Counted from the first letter of the stretch, positions 54,158-63,141 are shown. The stretch: DNA of 64,000 nucleotides from 21-14-0-10-47-8 sp966211795 (GCA_966211795.1 CBIHNW010000005.1:124001-188000); one strand, 5' to 3'. Made by a program: numbers and translations. Notes: a model not told the origin generated them from the sequence alone.

Positions 54158-54287
54158 GACCGTCTTCCTCGTGCATTTTAAAATTATTCGGAGCCGCTAA
54201 GACACACGCATCACAAGCAATGCAAGTCTGGTCGACAAACATTTTGCCCTGGGAGTTTTCTTTCCATTTCTGCGAAATATCAGCCAT
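54048..54287 (-). CDS. Small ferredoxin
   Basis: I use the ATG at 54287 (AGGAGAA upstream). The 79-residue protein has CIACDACVLAAP near residue 24 and a later EGCPVEAI, the arrangement of a single-cluster ferredoxin (Cys-X2-Cys-X2-Cys plus Cys-Pro). It likely carries one 3Fe-4S or 4Fe-4S cluster and moves electrons in the cytosol. Its 3' end overlaps the start region of nth, itself an Fe-S protein. Confidence 0.85.
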   Translation of the reverse strand: MADISQKWKENSQGKMFVDQTCIACDACVLAAPNNFKMHEEDGHAYVSKQPENPDEESACKEAMEGCPVEAIGDFGDKG

Positions 54288-54436
54288 TGGCGGGTTCTCC
54301 TGAATAAAGACGGAAGCCAACCTTACAGGGTTTTACGGGCCTTGTCCAGACATCGGTCTTGTTTCAAGCGGCAAGGTCGAATCTGGCCTGAGCGCCACCG
54401 CCGAGAGCCGCTAAAATAAAGGGGTTGGAGGTGATC

Positions 54437-55525
54437 ATGGAAGGTCCTCGTCCCCCTCGGGAAACTGAATATTCACAAGTTATGGATTTTTTGCGCCAAG
54501 AGTTACGGCCGAATTCATCTTGGTCTCTGGCCAGCGAGTACCCAACGGCCCTGAGCCTGTCGAATATTCACAACATCCGGATCATCACGGATGACAAAAA
54601 AGTTCTCTCGCATGCCGTTTTAAAGCCGCTGATCATCCGCACTCCGCTGGCCGTATTCAAGGTCGGCGCCATCGGTAGCGTCGTCACGGATAGCAATCAC
54701 CGCAATCAGGGCCTGAGCCGAAAAATTTTGGATGATTGCTTGACCGAAGCCCGCCGCCAAGAATGCGACATCGCGATGCTTTGGACCGATCTTTACGAGT
54801 TCTACCAAAAAATGGATTTTGAATTGGCCGGCACCGAAATGTCTTTCGTCATCGAAAATGAATTTGAAGTGCCCGCCCACAAGTTGAAATTCGTTCAAGG
54901 TCCTCAGGTTTCGGCCGACGCCATTCTCAGACTTTACAACCAGCACAGCGTTGCTTCGGTGCGAACGGCGGAAGATATTCGAAAATTTTTACAGATTCCC
55001 CAGACCATTACTTACACCGCTTGGGATGCTTCCAACCAACTGGTGGCTTACGCCATCGAAGGCAAGGGCGCCGATTTAACCGGCTACATCCACGAATGGG
55101 GCGGTAGCGTTTCGCATCTGATGGCACTGTTCTCATACATTCGAAAAGAAAAGAAACAAACTTTCACCGTCATCACTCCCCACCACTCTTTGAATTTGAA
55201 CAATCAATTGAAGGCTCTGGACGGCAGCATCCCTAATCAGGGCTTTTTAGGAATGATCAAACTGATCTCGCATGATCAGGTCTTTCAAAAAATCAAAAAA
55301 GCTGCCCGTTCGCTGGGAATGAATGATTTTGTCTTGGAAAAACGCGACCACGAATATGTCATGGGCTTCGCTGCCGATTTGATTGTCATTTCGGACGAGA
55401 AAGCCCTGGTGCAAATTCTTTTCGGGCCGGGGGTCGAAATTCCTCACCTGCAGGCAGATTCCCAAAAAAAGATGTCGCGCATCCTTCCGCTCTCAATGTG
55501 GGTTTGGGGTTGGGACTCGGTATGA
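54437..55525 (+). CDS. GNAT-family acetyltransferase
   Basis: The ATG at 54437 follows a strong GGAGGTGATC site; an earlier TTG start is unlikely. The 362-residue protein has the acetyl-CoA loop VVTDSNHRNQGLSRKILDD and a following YEFYQKMDFELAG, typical of GNAT folds. The extra C-terminal half and size resemble Eis-like GNAT proteins. Substrate unknown. Its stop overlaps the next start by four bases (ATGA). Confidence 0.82.
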   Translation: MEGPRPPRETEYSQVMDFLRQELRPNSSWSLASEYPTALSLSNIHNIRIITDDKKVLSHAVLKPLIIRTPLAVFKVGAIGSVVTDSNHRNQGLSRKILDDCLTEARRQECDIAMLWTDLYEFYQKMDFELAGTEMSFVIENEFEVPAHKLKFVQGPQVSADAILRLYNQHSVASVRTAEDIRKFLQIPQTITYTAWDASNQLVAYAIEGKGADLTGYIHEWGGSVSHLMALFSYIRKEKKQTFTVITPHHSLNLNNQLKALDGSIPNQGFLGMIKLISHDQVFQKIKKAARSLGMNDFVLEKRDHEYVMGFAADLIVISDEKALVQILFGPGVEIPHLQADSQKKMSRILPLSMWVWGWDSV

Positions 55526-56361
55526 TGAAAATATCCGCTTCAGTTTTATTTGTTCTGTTGTGCGCAACTGGCTGCATGAAAAAACCGGATCACACTCCGG
55601 ATTACGGTCCCGAAGTGGACATCAGCGAAGTCGAAAAAGCTTCGAAGGTGGATATGCCCATCGCGCCCGAAATGATCAAAGCCGGTCAATACGTCTCTGT
55701 TGATGTCTACCGCATCATCGATGTGCAAAGTCCAGATACCATGTGGCAACGCCGGGATGACGTAACCACCCAAACCGAAGAGACTGGCTCTTTTCATTGG
55801 ACCTTTAACGTCCAACTGAAAGAAAGAAACAGTTCCGGCCAATGGCAAATTTCAGAAGTCAAATACGGCCCGCTTTGCTATGAAAAAGTGAATGATAGCG
55901 GCGCTTGTTCGGCCGCGACCACCCAGTCCTATCAGCCGACGAAATCGATTCTCCCTTACACCGTCAGGGGTGTCCGCCAAATGGATGCGGCCCAAACAAA
56001 TAAAGTCACCTACCACAATCTGAAGCGCGAAGATGGCTTCTTGCCGGTTCCCCAATCGGTCAGCAACAAGCCCGATTGTGGCGGCGTGAAAAACTGCACA
56101 CAGGGACTGCGTTTTGTCCGTGTCAGCGTCGATCGCGTGGTCTGGGATCAGGACAACAAGGGAACAAAGACCACCTACAGCTTCACTTACAGCACCGACA
56201 TTCCAACTTACGTTTATGACTGGTTGCCCGGTGACGTCTACCCGACAAACCTGGTCGAATCTTGCGCGCAAACATGGGTCGAGGTGAAAAGTGACACCCA
56301 AACCCAGGTTGTCCCGGTGCGGGAATGTATGGAAGTTACAGACTTTCAATTTGGAAAATAA
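55522..56361 (+). CDS. Lipoprotein of unknown function
   Basis: This 279-residue lipoprotein has lipobox CATGC (MMKISASVLFVLLCATGC). The frame is open to 55498, but the upstream GLGLGL stretch is part of the acetyltransferase frame region and does not fit. I use ATG 55522; ATG 55525 is equivalent. The mature part has at least six Cys in pairs (YGPLCYEK, DSGAC, CGGVKNC, SCAQTW, RECMEV). No known domain is recognised. A four-base overlap couples it to the acetyltransferase gene. Confidence 0.75.
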   Translation: MMKISASVLFVLLCATGCMKKPDHTPDYGPEVDISEVEKASKVDMPIAPEMIKAGQYVSVDVYRIIDVQSPDTMWQRRDDVTTQTEETGSFHWTFNVQLKERNSSGQWQISEVKYGPLCYEKVNDSGACSAATTQSYQPTKSILPYTVRGVRQMDAAQTNKVTYHNLKREDGFLPVPQSVSNKPDCGGVKNCTQGLRFVRVSVDRVVWDQDNKGTKTTYSFTYSTDIPTYVYDWLPGDVYPTNLVESCAQTWVEVKSDTQTQVVPVRECMEVTDFQFGK

Positions 56362-56412
56362 TAAAGTAGGTCCCAAGCTGCCGTCTTGAAGACGGCCATC
56401 GCAGGAGGACCT

Positions 56413-57072
56413 ATGTCAAAAAAGATTGCCGTTGTATTATCAGGATGTGGGAATAAGGACGGCACCGAAATCACCGAAGCCGTCAGTCTCATGATCGCGC
56501 TTTCTGCGACCGGCGCACAGATGACCTTCTTCGCCCCCAATCAAGACTTCACCCCCAAAAATTTTCTCAGTGACCAACCCCTGCCAGAAAAGCGCAATAT
56601 CATGGTCGAAGCCGCTCGCATCTCGCGCAGCCAGATGCAGGATCTAAAAGAATTAAACGCTGATCATTTTGATGGCCTGGCTTTTCCCGGTGGTTTCGGT
56701 GCGGCCCTGCATCTTTCAAATTGGGCCGAAGCCGGAGCGAAATGCCAAGTGCACCCTGCCGTCGAGAAGGCGATCCAAGCTTTTTATCAACAGAGCAAAC
56801 CCATCGCCGCGATTTGCATCGCTCCGACATTGGTGGCCAAAGTTTTGGGAACGAAAGGCGTCAGCCTGACCGTTGGCAATGAGAATTCGGAAGCGGCAAA
56901 AGAAATCGCCAAGACCGGTGCTCAGCATGAAGCATGTCCCGTTACAGATTACATCACGGACCGTGAGCACAAAGTCATTTCGACTCCGGCCTACATGCAT
57001 GACTCGGCAAAACCTCACGAAGTTTTTCAAGGCATTTCTGGGCTGGTCAAAGAGTTCATCGAGATGGCATAA
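56413..57072 (+). CDS. elbB: ElbB-type DJ-1/PfpI protein (glyoxalase-like)
   Basis: AGGAGG lies just before the ATG at 56413. The 219-residue protein begins KKIAVVLSGCGNKDGTEITE, the hallmark SGCG..DG.EI of ElbB, and has PGGFGAALHLS and AICIAPTLVAKV with the nucleophilic Cys (ICIAP). ElbB has glyoxalase-like activity in E. coli. It lies 28 bases before ddl on the same strand. Confidence 0.87.
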   Translation: MSKKIAVVLSGCGNKDGTEITEAVSLMIALSATGAQMTFFAPNQDFTPKNFLSDQPLPEKRNIMVEAARISRSQMQDLKELNADHFDGLAFPGGFGAALHLSNWAEAGAKCQVHPAVEKAIQAFYQQSKPIAAICIAPTLVAKVLGTKGVSLTVGNENSEAAKEIAKTGAQHEACPVTDYITDREHKVISTPAYMHDSAKPHEVFQGISGLVKEFIEMA

Positions 57073-57100
57073 TTTCTGACATCACAAAAGGATTTGTCTC

Positions 57101-58198
57101 ATGAAGAAAAAAGTCGCAATTCTTTTCGGTGGTCGATCCGCCGAACACGAAGTCTCCATTCGCTCTGCCAAAAATGTCTCTGCTGCCCTGGATCTTTCCA
57201 AGTTTGAATTGATTCTGATCGGCATCAGCAAAGAGGGAACCTGGTACCAATTTCCCGATGTGAGCGTCTTCGATAAAATCAGCGCCCTCAATGATGCGAA
57301 ACTTCCCGCGCAGGCCGATCCCGTTTCGTTGGTCTGCATGAAAGGAAAGCCCCAGATTTTCAGTCTTGAAAGCAAAAAGACCATGCCGGTCGACGTTGCT
57401 TTCCCGGTCATGCACGGAACCTTCGGTGAAGACGGCTGCATTCAGGGACTTTTCAAAATGATGAATCTTCCTTTTGTTGGTTGCGGCGTTTTGGGCTCGT
57501 CCGCCGGCATGGACAAAGAAGTGATGAAGCGTCTGCTGGTGGAAGCGAAGATTCCTTCGGCCCGTTACGAAGTCATTTATTCGCACATTCCTTCCTCGTT
57601 TGAAACTTTGAGCAAGTCTCTGGGACTGCCCTTCTTCATCAAGCCCGCCAACGCCGGTTCATCCGTCGGCGTCCACAAAATCAAATCGAAAGCCGATTTT
57701 GAAACGAAGATCAAAGATGCTTTGATGTACGATCACAAAGTTTTAGCGGAAGAGTTTGTCGAGGGCCGCGAAATCGAAATCTCGGTAATGGGACACAATC
57801 ATTCGCCAAAAGCCTCGGTTGCGGGCGAGGTCACTCCGACCCACGAGTTCTATTCTTACGAAGCCAAGTACATCGATGAAAACGGAGCGCAGCTGCAGAT
57901 TCCCGCCAAGATTTCCGCCGACGAGCTCAAAAACATCCAGAAAATCGCCTGCCAAACTTTCCAGGTTCTGGGTTGTGACGGTCTCAGCCGGGTGGATTTT
58001 TTCTTAAAAAAGAACGGTCAAGTGCTCCTAAATGAGATCAATACCATCCCGGGTTTCACAAAAATCAGCATGTACCCAAAAATGTGGGAAGCCAGCGGTC
58101 TCAGTTATCAACAGCTGATAACCAACTTGCTCGACTTGGGTCTTGAAAAGTACCAATCCGAGATGGAGCTCATGACCAATTACGATAAGTTGTCATAA
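57101..58198 (+). CDS. ddl: D-alanine--D-alanine ligase
   Basis: This 365-residue ATP-grasp enzyme makes D-Ala-D-Ala for murein precursors. Conserved parts are ILFGGRSAEHEVS, PVMHGTFGEDG, LPFFIKPANAGSSVGV, EEFVEGREIE, SRVDFFL and LNEINTIPGF with the ATP/Mg residues. The length is normal. It is 28 bases downstream of elbB. Confidence 0.95.
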   Translation: MKKKVAILFGGRSAEHEVSIRSAKNVSAALDLSKFELILIGISKEGTWYQFPDVSVFDKISALNDAKLPAQADPVSLVCMKGKPQIFSLESKKTMPVDVAFPVMHGTFGEDGCIQGLFKMMNLPFVGCGVLGSSAGMDKEVMKRLLVEAKIPSARYEVIYSHIPSSFETLSKSLGLPFFIKPANAGSSVGVHKIKSKADFETKIKDALMYDHKVLAEEFVEGREIEISVMGHNHSPKASVAGEVTPTHEFYSYEAKYIDENGAQLQIPAKISADELKNIQKIACQTFQVLGCDGLSRVDFFLKKNGQVLLNEINTIPGFTKISMYPKMWEASGLSYQQLITNLLDLGLEKYQSEMELMTNYDKLS

Positions 58199-58294
58199 AA
58201 AGACGTTTTCTTGAACAGGTCACGAAACACATCCGGTCTATATATCTGTAAGATTTATTTAACTCCATAGCGGTACGTTAACTCAGGAGGTTAA

Positions 58295-58570
58295 ATGAAA
58301 AAGATGGGTGTCTACTTACGGGAGAAGCGTGAACAAAAAGGTCTGACTCAGGCCCAAGTGGCAATTCAACTGGGATACGGATCACCTCAATTCATATCGA
58401 ATATTGAGCGTGGCGTTTCCAGAGTTCCAATCAAATCACTGAAATACTTCATTGATCTCTACGGGCTTCAAACCAATGAAGTGATTGATATCCTGCTGGA
58501 TGAAAAACGAGCCCAGCTCAAAAAGGTGCTCGAAGTCACTGACGTTCCGGCCCCCCAAATCAATCAGTGA
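58295..58570 (+). CDS. Small XRE-family DNA-binding regulator
   Basis: This 91-residue protein has one helix-turn-helix (LREKREQKGLTQAQVAIQLG, then SPQFISNIERG) of the Cro/CI type and a short tail. A strong AGGAGG site precedes the ATG. It has its own promoter-like A+T stretch upstream (TATATA near 58240) and a terminator 29 bases after the stop. The targets are unknown. Confidence 0.9.
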   Translation: MKKMGVYLREKREQKGLTQAQVAIQLGYGSPQFISNIERGVSRVPIKSLKYFIDLYGLQTNEVIDILLDEKRAQLKKVLEVTDVPAPQINQ

Positions 58571-58598
58571 AATAAAGAAGAAAAGTAATTTCAAACGA

Positions 58599-58631
58599 CC
58601 GAGAACGAACTTTGATTCGTTCTCGGTTTTT
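58599..58631 (+). terminator. Rho-independent terminator after the XRE gene
   Basis: CCGAGAACGAA, six-base loop, TTCGTTCTCGG forms a perfect 11-base stem followed by TTTTT. It lies 29 bases downstream of the regulator stop on the plus strand. Confidence 0.92.
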
Positions 58632-58702
58632 CTATTTGGCCCCCAAAATTTTTCCCCGGCCTTCCAATCGCGCTGCTTATAAATGATCATCAAATCACAC
58701 TT

Positions 58703-58859
58703 CTAGAAGCTATCTCATTCAGGCAAAGTCGAGGCGTCGCACTGAAAGTGCGCATTTTGCGCAGTGACGAAGGCGTCCGCATGGACATCGAGGAGGTCGC
58801 ACCGAAGGTGCGCTTTCAGCGCAACAACGAAGGATTTGCCTGAATGAGATAGCTTCTAG
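58703..58859. repeat. 157-base symmetrical non-coding element
   Basis: Perfect 25-base inverted arms (58703-58727 and 58835-58859, starting CTAGAAGCTATCTCATTC) enclose two similar ~45-base units at about 58730-58774 and 58789-58833. Each unit contains short hairpins, GCACTgaaAGTGC and GCGC..GCGC in the first, GCACCgaaGGTGC and GCGC..GCGC in the second. There is no frame of credible length. This looks like a folded non-autonomous repeat (MITE or REP-type) or a structured RNA. Confidence 0.82.
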
Positions 58860-58926
58860 TTACAACCAAAGTCCTGTGCCCGTGATTTGCATTGAATGTC
58901 CTTGATACCAAAACCAAGGATGGAAA

Positions 58927-59133
58927 ATGGAATTCGGAAAAGTTCAGTATTTCGAGCGCGTGGAAACAAAGACTCACAGAGACTTTATCCAGGCCCACAA
59001 TAACTGCGTTTTATGCGCCAGCGTGCTGGAGCTGCGTCACAGTCGCTCTGAAGAATCAGTCGAGATCAAAGAAGAGGCTTACTGTCCCCACTGTGACATG
59101 CGAACGCGCGCCAAAAATTACACTTTAAACTGA
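58927..59133 (+). CDS. Zinc-ribbon miniprotein
   Basis: This 68-residue protein has two CxxC pairs, CVLC and CPHC, separated by about 30 residues, which should bind one zinc ion. The start is preceded by AAGGA and follows the symmetrical element by 67 bases. It probably binds nucleic acid or a protein partner, but no family is recognised. It is convergent with the ALDH-like gene. Confidence 0.8.
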   Translation: MEFGKVQYFERVETKTHRDFIQAHNNCVLCASVLELRHSRSEESVEIKEEAYCPHCDMRTRAKNYTLN

Positions 59134-59152
59134 AATCAGTGTTCGCTGCTTG

Positions 59153-60367
59153 TCAGTTTTTTGATCCTAGCCCGTCAATTTTTCGAAGGTCCGAATAAAA
59201 TCCGCCAAAAGCACCGACATCTGAAAGTCCTGAAAAGGACTGCTTCATCCCCAACGGCAGATCTGACATTTTTTCGATCCAAGAGTTGGCCAGAATTCGA
59301 CTGACCTCGAGCTGGCCCGCAAACTTTTCCACTTTCTCTTCGGGTCCGAAAATCTGCGCCAACATTCCGTAATAGGACGTGTTCGTCCAGCGCACCATTT
59401 CGTGCACGTACTTGACCGGAGAAATCAACACCACCGGCGCCATCAGGCAATCTTGCTGCAAGGTCGAACAATGACTGAGATCCTGCACGACCAAAGGCCC
59501 GTTGCCATCGCCACCGCCGTACAGGGCTTTGCCATTTTCGGTTTTCAGCTTGGCTTTGATATTCTGCAATCGTGTTTGGGCGTCTACCGGAAGCTCTGGA
59601 AATGACGTCGCTTCCAGCTGCCCGAAGAATTCTTTCAGAAACGTCGGCAGCTGGGTTTCGGTGACCAAAATATTTGAAATATTCCAATGCAATTGCCCGT
59701 GGCCCAGAAAGCAGCTTTGCACCAAAGAGCGCGACACCGCCGGGATGTCGGCATCATTCAGAATGAGCGCCGAATTGTGAAATCCCGCGGTGATCTGGGA
59801 TTTTTTCCAACTCCCCGCCAAGGCTTTCAAGATTTGATCGCCGCGCTCGGGAGATCCATAGGCGGCCACGGCATGAATGCCGGGATGAGAAACCAAGATT
59901 TCCGCCAGATCATCTCCTCCATCAAAAAGACGGATCGGCAAGGATGGATCCAAAAGATCTTCCCACATTTTTTTGATGTCTGAATGGCGCTCGGGAACAT
60001 AAACGAAAATGCCATTTCCGGCCAATAATGCGGGTGCAAGCTTTTCCGCCAAGATTCGAAACGCAAACATCTCTGGAAGAAGAATCGAAATAAATCCCGT
60101 CGGCTTTGGCAGAACGCCGACCGGTGGCCGTTCTTCCGCAACGCGGGCAAAGGTTTTTTCGGCCGCCTGAACTTCGTTCCGCAAAATAAAATCCGTTGCC
60201 AGATTCTGCAAATTCGCCAGCCGAGTGGAAATCTCGGTGGATTGAGCGCTGATTTTATGAGCGATGTTTCTCAATGCCTCGGATCGAAGCTGTAAATCTT
60301 GGCTGGCCCATTGAATCTGGGACTTTTTCATTTCTTGTAGAGATTGAACGAAATCAAGAATGGTCAT
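59153..60367 (-). CDS. Aldehyde-dehydrogenase-like protein lacking key catalytic residues
   Basis: I use the ATG at 60367 (404 residues); a TTG at 60391 is possible. The overall layout fits the ALDH superfamily: an N-terminal helix pair, LPEMFAFRILAEKLAPALLAGN, a GSPERGDQIL loop, and a late IFGPEEKVE segment. The usual catalytic stretch GQ-x-C reads GHGQLHW here, so the nucleophilic Cys is replaced; the usual Glu-Leu-Gly-Gly motif reads TAGFHNSALIL. It may bind a substrate or nucleotide but should not act as a normal dehydrogenase. It is close to half the usual distance in sequence from true ALDHs, so a related acyl-reductase group is also possible. Confidence 0.7.
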   Translation of the reverse strand: MTILDFVQSLQEMKKSQIQWASQDLQLRSEALRNIAHKISAQSTEISTRLANLQNLATDFILRNEVQAAEKTFARVAEERPPVGVLPKPTGFISILLPEMFAFRILAEKLAPALLAGNGIFVYVPERHSDIKKMWEDLLDPSLPIRLFDGGDDLAEILVSHPGIHAVAAYGSPERGDQILKALAGSWKKSQITAGFHNSALILNDADIPAVSRSLVQSCFLGHGQLHWNISNILVTETQLPTFLKEFFGQLEATSFPELPVDAQTRLQNIKAKLKTENGKALYGGGDGNGPLVVQDLSHCSTLQQDCLMAPVVLISPVKYVHEMVRWTNTSYYGMLAQIFGPEEKVEKFAGQLEVSRILANSWIEKMSDLPLGMKQSFSGLSDVGAFGGFYSDLRKIDGLGSKN

Positions 60368-60745
60368 GCGGCAGATATGTAGACCGCTCAAGAACTGAGA
60401 GCAAGATAATTCCCTTTTTAGAGCGAGAACACTCAGGGAAAATAAAACAGAAGGAAATAGGAGGGCGAGGCACAGTTGGTCCCCGCCCTGATTGATGTGT
60501 GGCGAAGCTGAACAGCTATCCCAACAAGTCGAAACTTGCTAAGAGGCCGTCACCTCCGCCTTGGTCATATCACATAAATCTGTCACCAAGCACCACCCCC
60601 TTTCGAGCCACTAGAGTAGCTTGAACACAGAATAACAATTCATCTCAAGAGATGGAAGCATTTCATAAATGGAATTGTTTGATGGCAACTATAAGAAAAA
60701 AACACCGCGTTCGTAACTGTGCAAAATAAAAATAAATTTTAAAAT
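60368..60745. other. 378-base gap
   Basis: This gap lies between the methyltransferase stop and the ALDH-like start, both on the minus strand, so it should carry the promoter of the latter. I see no convincing promoter, hairpin or small gene. The last 100 bases are A+T-rich. Confidence 0.4.
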
Positions 60746-61456
60746 TCACCGATAAAGTTTCAACAAATAAGTTCCCCGGACCATGGTGAGATTCTCGACT
60801 TTTAATTTCCCTTTGGTCAGGTTCCGCAATTCGGTTAGCAGATCCAAACCATGATCTTCCAAATCACGAAGCAAAACGTAAGCCTCTCCTTCATCGGCCA
60901 ACACGTGATCGATGGACTGCAGAAGCATCTCGAAAGTCGAATCCATAAAGAATCGGCAACGATTTTTAAATTCAGACGGAGACTGCTTTCCTTGCTCAAC
61001 TTTAAAGTAAGGCGGATTGCAAAGGATGAGCTGGTACTTTTTCTCGAATTCTGGCTGCAGCAGTTTTTCGTAATTTAAATTTAAAAAACGGAACTCGCCC
61101 GCATTCTGCACTTTGGATTTATTGGTTTCAAAATGCGGCAGGTAAACGTCTTGAACCTCGACAAAATCAATGTTCTGAATCTGCGGTACGTGAAAATTCA
61201 TTTCAAATCCGATGACTCCACAACCCGCGCAGAGATCCAGCACGTTCCACCGCCGCATCGAATTTCGAAGATAGTCTGAAGGGCTCTGCTTCTTTTCTTT
61301 GTTGTCCTCGGTCATTCTCTCGCGCAAATGAAGGGCGACTTCCCAGGGCATTTCGATGGAATCCAAAGAGAAATGATACTCTTCGGGTTGCGAATACTGG
61401 TAGGTGAAGGGAATATCTGGATTTCGCTGCATCCCTTTATTTTCCAAGCAGCCCAT
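60746..61456 (-). CDS. N6-adenine-type methyltransferase, TrmN6-like
   Basis: The 236-residue protein has the SAM-binding motif VLDLCAGCGVIGFEM and the catalytic NPPYF (ILCNPPYFKVEQGKQSP). This is the TrmN6/tRNA1(Val)-type N6-adenine methyltransferase arrangement, so a tRNA or RNA target is most likely. The frame opens at TTG 61468; I use ATG 61456, and ATG 61432 is also possible because its ribosome site is close. It diverges from the gene at 61543. Confidence 0.83.
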   Translation of the reverse strand: MGCLENKGMQRNPDIPFTYQYSQPEEYHFSLDSIEMPWEVALHLRERMTEDNKEKKQSPSDYLRNSMRRWNVLDLCAGCGVIGFEMNFHVPQIQNIDFVEVQDVYLPHFETNKSKVQNAGEFRFLNLNYEKLLQPEFEKKYQLILCNPPYFKVEQGKQSPSEFKNRCRFFMDSTFEMLLQSIDHVLADEGEAYVLLRDLEDHGLDLLTELRNLTKGKLKVENLTMVRGTYLLKLYR

Positions 61457-61542
61457 GAACCGAGTCAAGACCTGAGCTAAGGCCAGGTTTCGGCCTAGAT
61501 CCGTGACAGGAATTTTTCTCTGAAATAGGATTCAGTCATCTT

Positions 61543-62628
61543 ATGAAAACAAAAATACCACTCGTTCTGATTGCCGTGCTGATCTTGTTTCGTCCCACCT
61601 GTTCTTGGGCTGACCTTGAAGGTCTTTTGTTCATTCCCAAGCTTTTATCCCATGACATCGAAGTGACCCCGGCCGAACAAAAGATGAGCCTGAACATGCA
61701 AAAGGAACCGGTGAAAAACAGTCCCGTTCTTGCGACCATTTCAAGGGCCGAAATCAAAGCTCCGGGCGGTCAAATCTACGTGGTTCCAGAATTTCGCTCT
61801 GAAGAAACGGCTCTTCCCGTGCTGGAACATCAAGGCAACTGGTACAAGATCGGTCTGTTGACGGCGAGCGAACCCGGAATGGGCTTTCCCGAGAAATTTG
61901 CATTGCAGGGATGGGTTTATATCGAGAACGGCGAATACCAATCCATTCCTGATTTTCTTCAAAACACGATGGCCGAATTGGTCGAGTGGGATCAGACTCT
62001 TTATAAATCACCAGATCGTCCCGAAACATTCAGAGTCTCATTTCCATCGGTTCGCTTTTTAGGGACCGTGCGCTTGAAACCAGAAAACTTGAAGAAAACG
62101 AACGTGCCTTGCGAAATTCCGTTTTATGCCGATGCCAACAAACAAAAGCTGATCGGCATTTGCCCACAAAACTTTTCCTTTCTTCATGGCGCCGAATGCG
62201 AGGGACCAAAGGATTCGAGCCATATTTTCTGTCTGCAGGTGTATGTGCTCGAGGATAAAAATGGCCTTTATAAAATTGCTTTCAAAAATGATCTCGTTCA
62301 ATTTCGAAAGAATCAGTTGGATATGAAATTATTGAAACAGGATCCCGATTTTAAATTCAATACGGGCTGGGTGGATAAGGGAAACTTCGACAATCTGAAG
62401 CCTTTGACCGAATCAGATCGCAAAACAGCCCTTCGCTCGATCATCGGAACCGATGTCATTGACCACAAAGGCGTCGAGGTTCTCGAGCACAGAAAAGTTC
62501 AGGGTCAGGATTGGCTCAGAATCAAACTGATGGATCATTGTGCGGATGAAAAATCTTACGGCGAAGGCTGGACGCCACTGCGACGAAATAAAAAAATCAA
62601 TTTCAGTTATATTTCCCGCGGCTGTTAA
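61543..62628 (+). CDS. Secreted protein of unknown function, SH3-like segments
   Basis: This 361-residue protein has a signal peptide (LVLIAVLILFRPTCSWA). Two or three short beta segments with Trp and Gly (LEHQGNWYKIGLL, ALQGWVYIENGEY) resemble bacterial SH3 folds. Six Cys lie in the second half (VPCEIP, IGICPQ, ECEGP, FCLQ, HCADE and the C-terminal GC), pointing to disulphides in the periplasm. Function unknown. Its end is 18 bases from the convergent HIT gene. Confidence 0.72.
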   Translation: MKTKIPLVLIAVLILFRPTCSWADLEGLLFIPKLLSHDIEVTPAEQKMSLNMQKEPVKNSPVLATISRAEIKAPGGQIYVVPEFRSEETALPVLEHQGNWYKIGLLTASEPGMGFPEKFALQGWVYIENGEYQSIPDFLQNTMAELVEWDQTLYKSPDRPETFRVSFPSVRFLGTVRLKPENLKKTNVPCEIPFYADANKQKLIGICPQNFSFLHGAECEGPKDSSHIFCLQVYVLEDKNGLYKIAFKNDLVQFRKNQLDMKLLKQDPDFKFNTGWVDKGNFDNLKPLTESDRKTALRSIIGTDVIDHKGVEVLEHRKVQGQDWLRIKLMDHCADEKSYGEGWTPLRRNKKINFSYISRGC

Positions 62629-62646
62629 ACCGCGGCTCGCATGGCC

Positions 62647-63042
62647 CTATGCTTTTAAAGCAGCGATCAGCTTCGCTTGAATATCCTTCATTTCGGCATC
62701 CGAACGTTTCTGTGCCTTTTTAAAATCCAGATCCGCCATCGACCAGGCCGGAATCAAATGCAAATGATAGTGTGGAACTTCGAAACCAATAGCGGCCGTT
62801 AAAACCCGCGGGCATCCGGTGGCTTCGCGGATCGCTTTGCCAATTTTCTGCGCGTTCTTTTGCACCTGTAAATAAGCGGCTTCCGGAACATCAAACCAGT
62901 GATTGACCTCTTGTTTTGGAATCACCAGCGCATGTCCCAAATGAATCGGTTCAATCGTCAGGATCGATATCGTCAGGTCGTCCTCTAAAATTTTGTAGCT
63001 TGGAATTTCGCCCTGAATGATTTTTGTAAATACCGATGCCAT
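62647..63042 (-). CDS. HIT-family nucleotide hydrolase
   Basis: This 131-residue protein has the catalytic triad HxHxH (VPHYHLHLIP) plus FTKIIQGEIPSYKI and HALVIPK, typical of Hint-type nucleotide-phosphoramide or dinucleoside hydrolases. It lies 99 bases after the PilZ gene in the same direction. Physiological substrate is not predictable. Confidence 0.9.
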   Translation of the reverse strand: MASVFTKIIQGEIPSYKILEDDLTISILTIEPIHLGHALVIPKQEVNHWFDVPEAAYLQVQKNAQKIGKAIREATGCPRVLTAAIGFEVPHYHLHLIPAWSMADLDFKKAQKRSDAEMKDIQAKLIAALKA

Positions 63043-63141
63043 AATGGATGCCCTCTCGATTTCAGAAACATTGTCGATACCAAAACCCTAAGACCGCAAA
63101 TGAAGCCTGGCAATCTTCTACGCGTTACGAAGCTTTCGGTT

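Noticed and set aside
58880..59128. Overlapping 78-residue frame at 58892
   Set aside because: It lies in another frame of the zinc-ribbon gene at 58927-59133, which has the ribosome site and paired Cys motifs.
62617..62636. CCGCGG..CCGCGG hairpin at the end of the secreted-protein gene
   Set aside because: A six-base arm overlapping the stop codon without a T-run; too weak to call a terminator.
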